Shown one piece after another: positions 23,429 to 34,735 of a DNA stretch of 64,000 nucleotides (position 1 is the stretch's first letter; each line of letters opens with the position of its first letter). Under the pieces are notes generated by a model that saw only the letters and a program-made list of their open reading frames with translations, did not search any database and had not been told where the DNA came from. This DNA is from Manduca sexta (lineage: Eukaryota > Arthropoda > Insecta > Lepidoptera > Sphingidae), in the NCBI RefSeq assembly GCF_014839805.1, contig NC_051121.1, positions 4,633,116-4,697,115 on the forward strand, read 5' to 3'. The translations under genes were made by a program, and so were the position numbers.

Positions 23429-23669
23429 CTAGCTTTTGCTCGAGGCTTCGCCCAAATGAAGGAGTTTACCGGGATATTTTTTTTCCGGTTATTTGATATG
23501 TATCGTTATATTATGACCAAATTGCACAAAATTATTATAAATTGTAGCCTATGTGTTATTCTGATGTATAACCAATATTACTGTAAAGTTTCATCCAACT
23601 CTGTTAAGTAGTTTTTATACATCCATAAAGCCATCCTCACAAACTTTCGCATTTATAATATTAGTAGGA
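23429..23669 (-). mobile_element. Non-autonomous Helitron (family H), complete
   Basis: Read on - it starts TCCTACTAATATTATAAATG (5' TC) and ends GGCGAAGCCTCGAGCAAAAG then CTAG. The flanking bases are T and A, so it sits in an AT dinucleotide. It shares the last ~20 bases with the + strand copy at 18.4-18.6 kb although the 5' ends differ. Confidence 0.8.
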
Positions 23670-23865
23670 TTAGAACATGTTATTTTATAATAATGGTAAG
23701 TAGTCATTCACGTCCCACTGTGAGACACGATTTTGCCTTTAAGGCTTAAGTTATAGCCATATTATAAGTCATCGACCCCAATGTTGTGAATAAGTATACG
23801 TGGAGTAGGCAATAGTACATACATTTAGGTTATGTTCTTATGTTATGAAGTTTAGTATCTAATCT

Positions 23866-24145
23866 TTTTTATTGCTTTGAATGACGAGACGGACTTGCCG
23901 TTCGCCTGATGGTAAGCGATTCGACCGCCCATAAATATCCAACACAATTATAAAGTATTGTTTGGTATTCCACTGCGCTCGCCATTCTGAGACATATGTT
24001 AAGCCTGATTATGTGCAGTAGTTGCACTGGCTACAATGTCCTTCAAATTGGAACACAACAGTGACTACACACTGCTGCTTGGCGGCAAAAATACACATAA
24101 CGGTGGCGGACTCTCACATATAGACCTACCACAAGTAAGTGGTAT
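23866..24145 (-). repeat. Repeat family C copy
   Basis: On + : GACGAGACGGACTTGCCG, GCCTGATGGTAAGCGATTCG, CACACTGCTGCTTGGCGGCA and a right edge of CCTACCACAAG. On - it would end in an A-rich tail (TTCAAAGCAATAAAAAAG), so I read it as a retroposon 3' region on -. Confidence 0.8.
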
Positions 24146-24514
24146 TTAAATCTGTCATAACCTAGAGGTCGTTTAGTTTAAGTATATTACCTGTATCAAC
24201 CGTTAGTACTAAACATTCTATTCAGTTGTTTTGTGGTTTACCCAGAGGTCTTCCATCAGCATGTTTTAATTACTGCGTGGTACTTCGTGCAACAGCGCGT
24301 GGCTGTTTGGTTTTCACGTGCGACGTTGATATATGAGCAAGATGTCATTAGCTTACAAAGAGCATAAATTAAGTTACGCTTGCTTTGGTTAAGTAGTTTC
24401 ATGTCTGATGAATGACTACAGTGGATATATTATAATTAGGAATGTTGGATGAATAATTAAAATTGTGTAGTATGCTTTCTATATACTTTAAAATGGCTGG
24501 AGCGATATACGGTT
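24146..24514. other. AT-rich spacer
   Basis: Nothing recognised. Confidence 0.45.
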
Positions 24515-24645
24515 TCAACAGGCCGGCATAATTGTGTCGACTGGCGAGGGGTAATCATTTCTCGTCAGTCGACATTCTATACGACCTCGATCCACTTACC
24601 ATTAGGTGCACTGGGCTCACTTTGCTGTGCACGTGCAAAAAATAA
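24515..24645 (+). repeat. Repeat family D, 3' half
   Basis: CAACAGGCCGGCATAATTGT, the hairpin GTCGACTGGCGAG...CTCGTCAGTCGAC, and CACTTACCATTAGGTGCAC. The upstream half is missing, as expected for a 5'-truncated copy. Confidence 0.7.
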
Positions 24646-25274
24646 CAAGAAGTCATCATGGTGTAGATAATTATACTTTGTGCTACCCGTGCGAACGAAG
24701 GGTCTTGTATAAAATATAGGTACAGAAGGTTTTGACTTTTAACACATAAGTTATCTTTGAGAATCATTTCTTTTAAAAATACCATAAATGCAACGTAAAA
24801 TATGAAGTAAATCAATTTCAAATTGGAGTAAAATTACAATTTACAACGCAATACTTTTAATATAAACTAAGATTGATCAAACTTTTGAAACAGAATAAAT
24901 CATATACACGACCTTGAACATCTGAGGAAAACCACACTGAAAAATAAACTTCAACCATTAAAGTTTTATTTTTAAAATGCAATGCAGTTTGCTAACCGTA
25001 GATTGGAAAGCGTGTGTTTAATCGAGATAAATAACCGGAGCCATTATCAAAGTTTGTGGAGGGATAATGGATGTTGTACAAACACAGGACTCCTGTAGGA
25101 AGGTTATCGTTAATTAATATTAATAGATGAGGTCATGCGTGTTTAAATACACTTGTATTAGAGGCTCACTAATAAATGTTAATCAATGTTTTAGGTAATC
25201 ACTATTTGTCTCTTCAGTTAATAATTTAATTTTAATTAAAAGAGATAAAGCAATGATTATGTAAAGAAACTGCC
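24646..25274. other. AT-rich spacer
   Basis: Nothing recognised. Confidence 0.45.
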
Positions 25275-25582
25275 TAGCCTAGTTGGGAGTGGAACGGACT
25301 GCCGAGACGGATGTCCGCAGGTTCAAAACTCAAGGGCACACATTTCTGCCTTACCTAAAAAAATATGTGTCTATTCTTTGCGAATTAACTCTGCTTTAAC
25401 GGTGAAGGAAAACGTCATGAGTACACCTGCACACCTGAGAGTTTTAAATAGGAATTTTCAGGGGGTGTGAAGTCTACCAACCCGCATTAAGACAGCGTGG
25501 TGGACTTTGACCTTATCCCTCTCATTAGTAGAGGAGGCTTGTGCCGAACAGGGGCGCAGTATTTAATAGAGGGCTGATATTT
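25275..25582 (+). mobile_element. SINE B
   Basis: Head TAGCCTAGTTGGGAGTGG, B box region GGTTCAAAACTC, body GGTGAAGGAAAACGTCATG, tail AGAGGGCTGATATTTAAC. No clear target duplication. Confidence 0.85.
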
Positions 25583-26054
25583 AACAAAAAACATTTCAAT
25601 ATGATTTAGCAATCAGACAGGTCATAAAATTTTGTTCCTCATTGAGAAGTTATCTAAAGAACAAAGGTTTTTTTTTTATTTAATTTAGAGTCGTAATTAC
25701 TTTTCTATACATGATAGAAAGTTGAACGAATGTACTAAAAATCCTTTAAGAGACAGGTAGTTAGTTAATTTAGTAAAGATATGAAAAGTTCTTTAATCTT
25801 ATTTACCGTTCGATTTTTAAAGTCTATTTCTTCACAGATGATCTTACTTGACATAAATTATCTTATCAGCAATAAAAGAGGCTGTCGCGTATATTGTGTT
25901 GTATCTTGGAATCGATCCATCATGTGTCAATAGAAATGTCTAGACTCTAGGTCAAAGCTGAGATGAAATTATTATATAGTACACCTGAAATATATGAGCT
26001 TTGTGTTATAAGAAATGTTTGTATTGTAGTAGTGGAGAAAAAGAAAAAAAAAAG
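25583..26054. other. AT-rich spacer
   Basis: Nothing recognised. Confidence 0.45.
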
Positions 26055-26325
26055 CGGCGATATCCTATTTAGGTGTGGAAAGGACTGCCTAGACGAATGT
26101 CCGTAGGTTAAAAACCCAAGGGCACACAACTCTGACTTTTCTAAAATGATATGTGTATTCTTTGTGGATTATCGCTTGCTTTAACGGTGAAGGAAAACAT
26201 CGTGAGGAATCCTGCATACCTGAGAAGTTCTGTATAGGAATTTTGAGGGTGTGTGAAGTCTACAAATCCGCAGTAGGCTAGCGTGGTGGATTAAGACTTA
26301 ATCCCCCTCAGTAGTAGAGGAGTTT
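26055..26325 (+). mobile_element. SINE B, tail missing
   Basis: From GCGGCGATATCCTATTTAGG to CTCAGTAGTAGAGGAG. The last ~45 bases (GCACAGCAGTGGG..CTGAT) are absent. It lies only 470 bases from another same-strand SINE B. Confidence 0.85.
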
Positions 26326-26871
26326 CCCCCTTTCTACTATACTAAAAGATATATATAAATTTACTCAAGTCCTGAGTTAAGAGAAGATGTTACACCTAGC
26401 ACACTCAAATTAAAATCACCTCTATTTTATAGGGATTAAATTTTTTTTAAACTATATCTATCTCACTGTTCCAAAACATAAAAAATATATTTAAAAATGC
26501 AATAAATAGAAAGAATTTATGGCATCACAACCAAATGGCCCAACACGTGCGATATACGTGTGCCCCGTGCATACGAAGCGCGTACATTGCCGAGTAAATT
26601 GTAATTTTATTCGTATAGGCTCGTACGACATCCAATTTTCAGTTGAACGTACTCGAAATGAAAAGCCATGTACGAAGGTAATCTTGTATTGTATAGTCAG
26701 GAATATGGTACATTTGAGTGGTAATTAAATTCATTATAATATTACAAGAACACAGACACGCCGTTGATACTCTTATATTTTATATCAATAGCTCAAACAA
26801 CTTAAAATTTTGTTTTTAAAATGTAATTTTTTGTAAAATGTAGATAGATATTGTCACTTTCACTTTTCTGA
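26326..26871. other. AT-rich stretch
   Basis: A 69-codon + frame from 26519 has no recognisable domain or splice support. Confidence 0.4.
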
Positions 26872-26980
26872 CGACCAATATCTGACCATGAAGGCTGAAA
26901 AGCCATCGAAACGTTAGAAGTAATTAAAATAATATAAAAAACGCGATAAAATCCGTAAAATAGTTTTAATGACCCCATCA
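26872..26980 (+). repeat. Repeat family G, best-preserved core
   Basis: CTGACCATGAAGGCTGAAAA, GCCATCGAAACGTTAGAAG and then ATAAAAAACGCGATAAAATC. The segment GGCTGAAAAGCC (26893-26904) is a short hairpin followed by ATCGAAACG, an arrangement reminiscent of a hammerhead ribozyme core (stem II then GAAA). Penelope-like elements are known to carry such motifs; that assignment is an inference. Confidence 0.6.
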
Positions 26981-27673
26981 AATAAGTCGTCTAGCACTTG
27001 AATCTTGTAGAAGTTGTCAAGAAAAAGAAATGAGACGCCATGCAGACATGCGACGTCATCGGGAATTGCGATGCATATGAAAGAAAGAGATGAATTGATA
27101 TCCCCATTGAGAGTCCACTCCTGCACATTTGAAATATGACTTACTATCTCATTACTCAACCAATTTTAATGCAGTTTTCACAGAATGGCTTCCTTTTCTT
27201 ACTATTTGGTTTTACATATAGAATAATGAATAAATAGGAAAATACCCTATAGCGTCAGTCTGATTTAAACGAAAATAAAATCTATAAAAATGGAAGCATA
27301 TCGTCTTGCAAACGGGAAGCGCTTCATCATTGTTAGAAAATATAATGTAAGTACATTTTTGCTTATAATATTCAAGGTTTTTCCGCTAAGAATCGTTGTC
27401 GAGTGCCTCATTATGAGTATACATTCTTCGTGTAGTGCTCTTATATTGAAGAGCTTTATAAACTCCTTGCTTGGTCGCGTCTTTCACATGTTCCATCACA
27501 TTTTCAAGTTAATATTTTAAAATTCTTGGCTATTTTTCTTGGCTAAAGCAAGCGCGACGCAAAATGAAGAGTATGATATGAAGATTCACACAAATCACAT
27601 TATTAAATAGTGTAATCACAACTCTCATTCCACTGGCATAACAAAAGTACGACATATCTGAACAAAACCTTAT
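26981..27673. other. AT-rich stretch
   Basis: Short frames only; nothing supported. Confidence 0.4.
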
Positions 27674-28594
27674 TAGTCCATTGAAATGTTACATTTTTTA
27701 GGCCTTACCTTGCGTTTTATAGAGGACGCAATTTTATTTTTTTGAAGTGTAGTGACCCCCCGTCAGTGTAAAGCTAAAACCAAGTTTGTGGGGTCGCCAC
27801 CCTTGTCCCATGGCCGCTATCTTGAAAATAGGGGTTGAAATGGTTTTTACGATGTATCTCTTAAACTATTTATCTGACAAAAAAAATGTATAAACATTTT
27901 TGTTGCAAATTAAATTCTCTACAACTTTGGTCTAGTGACTTTTTGTCGTAGAACTATAAATAAAAAAGTTATAAGCGGAAATGTTAAGAAATTCAATGTT
28001 AAGCAATGTCCATTGCAACGTCATCGGAACGTGTGTTTATAAGGTTAATAATACTTTTTTTTGTACTCTCATTAATACCCAAATACCCAAGGGACCATTA
28101 GGAAACAAAAGAACATCTGCCTGCTATTATTATTATTATTTCTAACCTCTCTTATTGTAAGAATAGCTGATAATATTGTGTTGAAGTTATCGTTCAACTT
28201 ATATCTTTTAATTACTTTTAAAAGTCAAAATGCTAATAAAAAAAAAGTAGTTTTCACTACAGTTAAAATCGTGTCTAAACTCATTCGAAATCGTCTTCCC
28301 AATTAAAAACTGAATAAAATACATCCGCACGTACAGAAATATGTAGCACAACTAAAAGATATAAGTTGAACGACAACTTCAACACAATATTATCAGCTAT
28401 TCTTACAATAAGAGAGGTTAGAAATAATAATAATAATAATAGCAGGCAGATGTTCTTTTGTTTCCTAATGGTCCCTTGGGTATTTGGGTATTAATGAGAG
28501 TACAAAACTTTACACTGACCCCCCCTACACTTCAAAAAAATAAAATTGCGTCCTCTAAAAAACGCAACCCCAAATGTAACTTTTCAATGGACTA
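27674..28594. mobile_element. Foldback (long inverted repeat) element, 0.92 kb
   Basis: Outer ends TAGTCCATTGAAA and TTTTCAATGGACTA, with TA at each edge that could be a TA target duplication as in Tc1/mariner-type MITEs. Outer arms (27674-27773 and 28506-28594) and inner arms (28061-28208 and 28354-28505) pair; the inner arms are near identical and include (TTA/TAA)n tracts. A 287-base block (27774-28060) is present only in the left arm. The loop is about 145 bases. No transposase frame. Confidence 0.85.
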
Positions 28595-28964
28595 TATATA
28601 ATTATATTAAAATTCATTTTCAAACGAACTGTATTGTAAATTATAAAATTTCAAGCGTCACCTATCTTATTTTTCCAAATTGTAATACACATTGTATCAT
28701 CTAATTGTTGTGTAACAACTCCAAGTGAAGTTAGATTGTTTCATTTCGAATTTAATTTATTTCTGAAATTATTCTACTATAGTTAATAGGTTTCGATGGA
28801 GATAAAAGTGTGAAATTATTATTGCAGTTCTTGATAGACTAGACTATTATATAAAGAGATCAGCGAGCAGTTTAAAACGCTTGATCATAATAATTATAAT
28901 AGTTATTGTTCGAAGTAAGATATTTGTATCCAAACGAATATTGACTACCGTAAATAAAGTGTTA
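28595..28964. other. AT-rich spacer
   Basis: Nothing recognised. Confidence 0.45.
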
Positions 28965-29165
28965 AGTACCATAGTGGGCCACGAAAGTGTGTCCCGTTAA
29001 GAGATCAAACTGTGTAGGTATATTAGGTCTTAAATATACCGGCATAATTGTGTTAACTGGCGACTATCATTTCTCGTCAGTCGACACTATCTGTACCTTA
29101 CTTCACTTAGCATTAGGTACAGTGGAGTCATATTTCAAGCCCCTATAAAAAAACTGTTTATATTT
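28965..29165 (+). repeat. Repeat family D, diverged
   Basis: CATAGTGGGCCACGAAAGTG, ACCGGCATAATTGTGTTAAC, CTCGTCAGTCGACACTAT and CACTTAGCATTAGGTACAG follow the D order. Confidence 0.7.
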
Positions 29166-29687
29166 TCAGCATATTACGCCACATTTAAGATAATGGTACC
29201 ATCCCAGTCGAGCCCTTCGTGTTGTGTACAAAATACGTTTTCAACGTCACCATCACGGCTAGATATTCGATAAAAAAATATAATTAAATCCCGAACTATC
29301 ATTGCAGCTTGCAGTGGTGGGTATGGAGATAGCTACTACAGAGCATAACGAATATAAAAACTTTTTAACAAAAGAAATAAACTGCCTTCAACAACCACTA
29401 ATAACAGATAAATACTGGTTACCAAGTATAGAAATCGTTAATAATAAATATACACTATAAAATGCTGTTATAAAGTTAGTTTTTAAATGTACAACTCGAT
29501 TATGTCGAAGTTTTGCGATTGTGAATTCAATAAACAGATATTGCATTTTTCATAACGTAGAATTCAGATCATAATATTGAATTTTTCCGTTCCGTGGAAT
29601 ATTTGCTTTGGAAGATTGAGTTTTTATGAAGGAAGAATATACTCATAGGTGTTAGGGACTTATAAACATATACATATACATGGTCAT
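29166..29687. other. AT-rich stretch
   Basis: AACTGCCTTCAACAACCACT at about 29381 is a faint match to the family J arm; otherwise nothing. Confidence 0.4.
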
Positions 29688-30040
29688 TTTGACATTGCGT
29701 TAGTAAATAAAACCACATACATATCTTTTTGGAAATAACACTTTACAATAATTTACTGAAACCGTAATGTAAAATGAAAATGTTCAAGTTTCGAGAAATA
29801 CAAATATAAAGTAGATTTCAATTTAAACGCTCTAATGCCTCTACGACTATAACAGCATTCGTCGCAGCGGCAACATTACACTTTCAGTCAGAAATACACT
29901 CAGGCACACATATTCGCACTAATAGAAAGTAAAAATGGTATTTTCGATGAAAATATCCGTTATTCATGAATTTTGACACAATGTTAACAGAGGTAAAGAA
30001 AAGTATGTGGTTTCATTTATTTATGCAATATCACATCCTT
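29688..30040. mobile_element. Repeat family I, inverted-repeat MITE
   Basis: Left end TGGTCATTTTGACATTGCGT then AAACCACATAC; right end GTATGTGGTTTCATTTATTT then ATGCAATATCAC, roughly its reverse complement. Interior includes GCATTCGTCGCAGCGGCAAC. No coding frame. Confidence 0.65.
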
Positions 30041-30157
30041 TGTAGTAATAATCCAGCTATACTTAAACTAATTCATTTATGTGCATATCACTGCTAGTTG
30101 ATGTCAGTTTCTTGGATATTGATATTTTATTATGTTTATATATATATTTATTTTTAC

Positions 30158-30410
30158 TGCCTTGGTAGTGTAGTTGTGTTACGGCACGACTACAGTGCTG
30201 AGGTCTAGGGTTCGATTCCTGAGGCGGGCAAAATGATATTAGGTTTTTCTACCCGGTATAAGTCTGGAACTTGGCCATATATGGCTGGCGATAGGCGGGC
30301 TCCCTGGACCTCGACCATATCGTAGGACGGAACACATATGGGGGAGATGTGTTCACCAGTTGCGCCTCTGCCTACCTCTTCAGGGATGAACGGCATGAGT
30401 ATGAATGCTA
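30158..30410 (+). mobile_element. SINE A
   Basis: ACTGCCTTGGTAGTGTAGTT, B box GGTTCGATTCC, GATATTAGGTTTTTCTACCC, CAGTTGCGCCTCTGCCTACC. Tail decayed. Confidence 0.85.
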
Positions 30411-30903
30411 TAAATTCTCAGACAAAGTATTGACAGTCACTCTCTAGAACGTTCGTCAATATTCGGAATTAATTGACACATCGCACAAAAAATTGTTGAA
30501 TTTTGTTAATTCAGTTCATTGGCATTTTTTTAGGCTACGATAGATAGATTTTTTCGCCCAATTAAGCAGTGATTGGCAGTTTTAGGCGAATGGAGGCACT
30601 TAGATATATTATTAATTTATTTGAGAATAATTAAACTAAACAAATCAAAAGGTAATATTTAACTCTATTCTTATTTATTTTTTAAAATGTGGACAATATA
30701 GCTGAAAATAATGTGAATTGTGACTTCAGTATAGTAGGAAAAAAGAATTTTCGATTATTTGAAGTGAAAAAAAGTGGGTGCCTCTACCCTTTCAGAGAAT
30801 AAGGCGTCAATGTGTGGATTACGTAAAAGTAAATGAGAATATTATATTACTACTGCAGATTAAAAGTTTAGGTCAAATAAAACCTGAACTATTAATAGGT
30901 TGG
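30411..30903. other. AT-rich spacer
   Basis: Nothing recognised. Confidence 0.45.
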
Positions 30904-30912
30904 TAAGGAATA

Positions 30913-31243
30913 GTTAGCGGCGATAGCCTAGTTGGTTGTGGAACTGACTGCCGAGACGAATATCCGCAGGTTCAAATCCCAAGGGCACACACCTCTGATT
31001 TTTCTAAAAAATTATGTGTGTATTCTTTGTAAATTATCGTTTGCTTTAACGATGAAGGAAAACATCGTGAGGAAACCTGCATACCTGAGAAATTCTCTAT
31101 TAGGAATTTTCGAGGGTGTGTGAAGTCTACCAACCCGTACTAGGCCAGCGTGGTGGACTAAGGAATATTCCCTCTCAGTAGTAGAGGAGGCCCGTGCCCA
31201 ACAGTGGGACAGTATATAATACAGGGCTGATATTATGATATTA
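30913..31243 (+). mobile_element. SINE B, full-length, with 9-bp TSD
   Basis: AGCGGCGATAGCCTAGTTGG, B box GGTTCAAATCC, tail ACAGGGCTGATATTATGA. Direct repeats TAAGGAATA at 30904-30912 and 31244-31252. Confidence 0.9.
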
Positions 31244-31734
31244 TAAGGAATATTTCAAACAAAAAACGAATGTTTTACGAATTAGAAAACACTACCCGAT
31301 GGGCGCTCTTTCCTGCCTGGGCCAATATTTGCACAAACATTTGCATGTAGTAACAATTTCGGAACTAACATTTGAACCCAGAAGTTCGCCAAACATTAAT
31401 AACCAGGTATACTCCAGGTCAAGATCACACGGCAGCTGACCCGGTTTAAGGTCATTCGATAACATTATCACCCGGTATTAGTAACGATTGGTTGGGTTTC
31501 ATCCGGATATATCCGGTTCTGATTACACTTAACAGAATTTGTCTCATACGTTTAGGTTATATAGTTTTGGAAGTTTAATTTGAGGTTATCTGTAGCGACC
31601 AAAACGATTAAGAACTAGAACAAGTCTTAAATTCAGTTTTCTCTGGAGTGTGATATCAGATGAGATAAGATAATCGCAATTTAAAACCCATACTCACTAG
31701 CTCAAATATCACCTCAAGTATAATACGTGAAGGA
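31244..31734. other. Spacer with a second ACCCGG cluster
   Basis: Contains GACCCGGTTTAAGGTCA (31438-31454), CACCCGGTATTAG and ATCCGGATATATCCGG up to 31517, similar to the clusters at 11.3 and 32.1 kb. Confidence 0.4.
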
Positions 31735-31925
31735 TTTTGACAGCTTTTGTTTATGTATCACGCCGATTCAGCTGAGAATAAACTCTCAAATGACAACTCA
31801 AGCTTGGTTTATTAAGTAATTCATTACAATTAATGTCTACTTGACATTTTACTTAGGATAAGATTGATTTATTAATACGGGCATTAGGCTCTTATTTCTA
31901 TTTCATCGTTATATTTTGAGCTGTA
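31735..31925 (+). repeat. Repeat family E copy
   Basis: Shares ordered blocks with 55840-56010: CAGCTGAGA, AATGACAACTCAAG / AATGGCAACTTAAG, TGTCTACTTGA, GATTTATT. Confidence 0.6.
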
Positions 31926-33027
31926 ATAATATAATTGATTGAACTATATATTATTTACACTATAATACCCATACCTATTTTCGTATAAATAATTCGATAT
32001 TCAAAATGTTCTTATTAAAATTCCTATAGAACGTAAAGGTAACAACCGGGTAAGTGTCGCAACCCCGGGTCAATATCACATCCGGGCGCTTTTGACCCGG
32101 TTTCAGGTCACGATCAACGTGCCGGTGAGTACCTGTATTTGATCCGTCTGCGATAAACTGGGTATTAATATTTGTTGTTTTTATCCTTATACCCGTATCC
32201 TTGAAGAGGTGGAAAAGGTGTACAAATTATAAAACTTATTTATTGAATAAAAGGCAGCCATTTCGTTGAAATTGGTTTTAAAGCAACTTGAATTTTAAAA
32301 TATCAATTCCTATTGTTTATAATAATATAATAAACACATTTTGAAAATAAATACAAACTTTATTTTTCAAATGAACGTGAATTTTTTTCCAGGTAGTTAT
32401 GTAGTCGGTAATATTGATTACCATTTTAATTGGGAACGCACTGAAACCTGCAATGTGTACTTAAAATTCATTTTGGTGGATGTAATTTCGGTTTATAATT
32501 TACTTGGTTTCATATTCGTGTTCTGTGAATTCATGGAAAATATTTGACCTTAATTCCTAGTAAGCAGCATATGTGTTTATTTTTTATGTTTATACAACAT
32601 TTAGTGGAAATATTATGTCAAACTACAAATATGGATTGTACCATATCTGTAGTTTGAATTTTCTACTAATTCTCTAATTTTCTAAATATTTTTATATTAT
32701 TAAAGATTGGAACTGAGGTTGATTGATTTAGTTGCCAAAAAATACATTAGATATTGGAAAAGTATAGGTATTTGTTTTCGAACGTTACCACGCCTCTTCT
32801 CATTGCTTTTTGTCACCCTTTACCTAATAATAGCTTGATTGAGGTTGATTTAAAAGGTACTATTGATTTCCTTATCTGACTAACTCAGAAGAAACATTTA
32901 ATACCATTGTACCATTTATTATGTATAACCAAAGTGACAGGAGAGAGAAAATTTAAGCTAGTTTTGTAATTTTATGTCTGGTAATCTATATTTAAAGAAA
33001 ATAAACATTTAAAATTAATAAAAGTAA
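31926..33027. other. AT-rich stretch with a third ACCCGG cluster
   Basis: The cluster at 32045-32130 includes GACCCGGTTTCAGGTCA (32094-32110). A 68-codon + frame from 32341 is AT-driven and has no support. Confidence 0.4.
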
Positions 33028-33100
33028 AATGTCAGAGGTGCGTGCTCTAAGTTCGATCCCGCGACCTTCTCGGCAGTTCGTTCCTCCAATAGCTAAAAAC
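33028..33100 (-). mobile_element. SINE B head fragment
   Basis: TGTCAGAGGTGCGTGCTCTA, a B box remnant TTCGATCCCGCG, and TCGGCAGTTCGTTCC match the head of SINE B on the - strand; body and tail absent. Confidence 0.55.
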
Positions 33101-33348
33101 GAATATCAGACAGCACCTAAAAGGGACTTATAGTATTTTTATGGGTCTTACATTGTAGTCCTTCCATTATAGTCTTAATCGCAATTTAAGTATGATTGAT
33201 ATTCCGTGCCGTTAAGTTTTTCTAATGCTATTAAATCGTGTACAGATTTTATAACTTAGTATTTCGTGTACATTCAATCTTGGTCATCATAAAAGTCGTT
33301 TCGGGAGCCGAAATGATCGTAAAATATCATCATGATTTACAAGAATCT

Positions 33349-33490
33349 TACGTATTATAAAACAAAGACCGTCACGTCTGTTTGTCTAAACGCGATGAAG
33401 TCAAAAACTTAACGAATTTTGATGAAATTTGGTATGGATGTAGTTTGTTGCTTTTTAGCCCGGAAAAATATATGTATGTTACATATGAAT
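33349..33490 (+). mobile_element. Helitron-like family H fragment
   Basis: TATTATAAAACAAAGACCGT, GTCTGTTTGTC and GATGAAATTTGGTATGGATG follow the 5' part of the 18.4-kb Helitron; 3' end lost. Confidence 0.5.
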
Positions 33491-33609
33491 TGATAACCTT
33501 TTCGTTTTTTGGAAAAATATAATATGATCCGTTTCCTCACAACGTTTTCCTTCAACTTCAAAAGGAGTTGATATAATAAATTATATAGATGTTACATGAA
33601 AAATTTACA

Positions 33610-33856
33610 AAAGAAACAAACACACATAACGCATGTATTTCCGAAGGGGTATGCAGAGGCGCAACCAGGTCACCCATTTTTGTCAAGTTTGTTCCGTCCC
33701 ATGATGTGATAGGGGCCGACCCTATCGTCATATCGGGCTCAAATTCCAGACTCCGGGCTGACACTGAGCAGAAAAACCCAAATATCACTTTGCCAATTGG
33801 ATTCGAACCCAGGACCTCAGAGCGCTGCCGTACCGCGCACGCACTACGAGACAGTA
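33610..33856 (-). mobile_element. SINE A with short head and 11-bp TSD
   Basis: Body and tail typical. The A-box end has been shortened (GCGCACGCACTACGAGACAGT on +). Direct repeats AAAAATTTACA at 33599-33609 and 33857-33867. Confidence 0.88.
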
Positions 33857-33867
33857 AAAAATTTACA

Positions 33868-34639
33868 TATGTTTGAATTGATCGTGTAACCTGTTAAGCA
33901 TCTATCTTTGCTTATCGCATACAGCATATCACAAGAAAATCAAATATTTTTCATATACCACAAAACCATTTTTCATCCAAATATCGTAAAAATTTGCGGA
34001 GTCCATTATTTGTACGTGAGATCATTTACAATTCGTTCGTATTCTCACGGTATGCTTTAACGAACTGTTTGTTAACCATTTCCAACTAAGAAAATTGATG
34101 TTGTGAATTATTTATGCCTAATGTTTGTACATTTTCGACTTTGTTGACATGAGTAATGGCAGAAAGCTGTGATTGGAATTCTAATATATTTGTAATACGT
34201 AATACTTTCCTTTTTTATTATCTTTTTAAGAATTTCAGTCTATTATAATTTATGAATTAATTACTTATAGGTCACAGCGACTAACATACACGCGTAAAAA
34301 TTATTTTACAAGTTAAAATGTACCCTGACCCAAAAATCCTATTAACTAAATCAGTCAAATTCCGGAGATTATCTAGGTTTAACATGCGATGGAATTTTTT
34401 TATAAACGCATGTTTAGAATTTGGTAATATTATAATTATGCAAATGAAAACCTAAACATTTGGTGCATTTGAATTTTATTTATTTGTGTGTAAACTATTT
34501 TAGCATGTCGCGTCATCACGTAATTAATGGCAATTTCAACTCTATCATCGTATGCTCTTGCTTGAAAGTCATTGTAGAGGGATATTTTTGTTATATCGGA
34601 GTACCGATGTATTATAACTGTAAACCAATACCTCAGTCC
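33868..34639. other. AT-rich stretch
   Basis: Nothing recognised; frames at 34436-34693 on both strands are short and overlap family G. Confidence 0.4.
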
Positions 34640-34735
34640 GCCCCGTTCCCACAAAGGCTGCAAAGTCTTCGAAACGTCGGGAGAGAATTATAATATATAA
34701 ATCGTGATAAAATCTACAAAATAGTTTTATTTCGA
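34640..34735 (+). repeat. Repeat family G copy
   Basis: AAAGGCTGCAAAGTCTTCGA followed by AACGTCGGGAGAGAATTATA and CGTGATAAAATCTACAAAAT. Confidence 0.7.

Noticed and set aside
26519..26728. 69-codon frame starting MASQPNGPTR
   Set aside because: No domain, no splice sites of note and no repeat or conservation evidence available.
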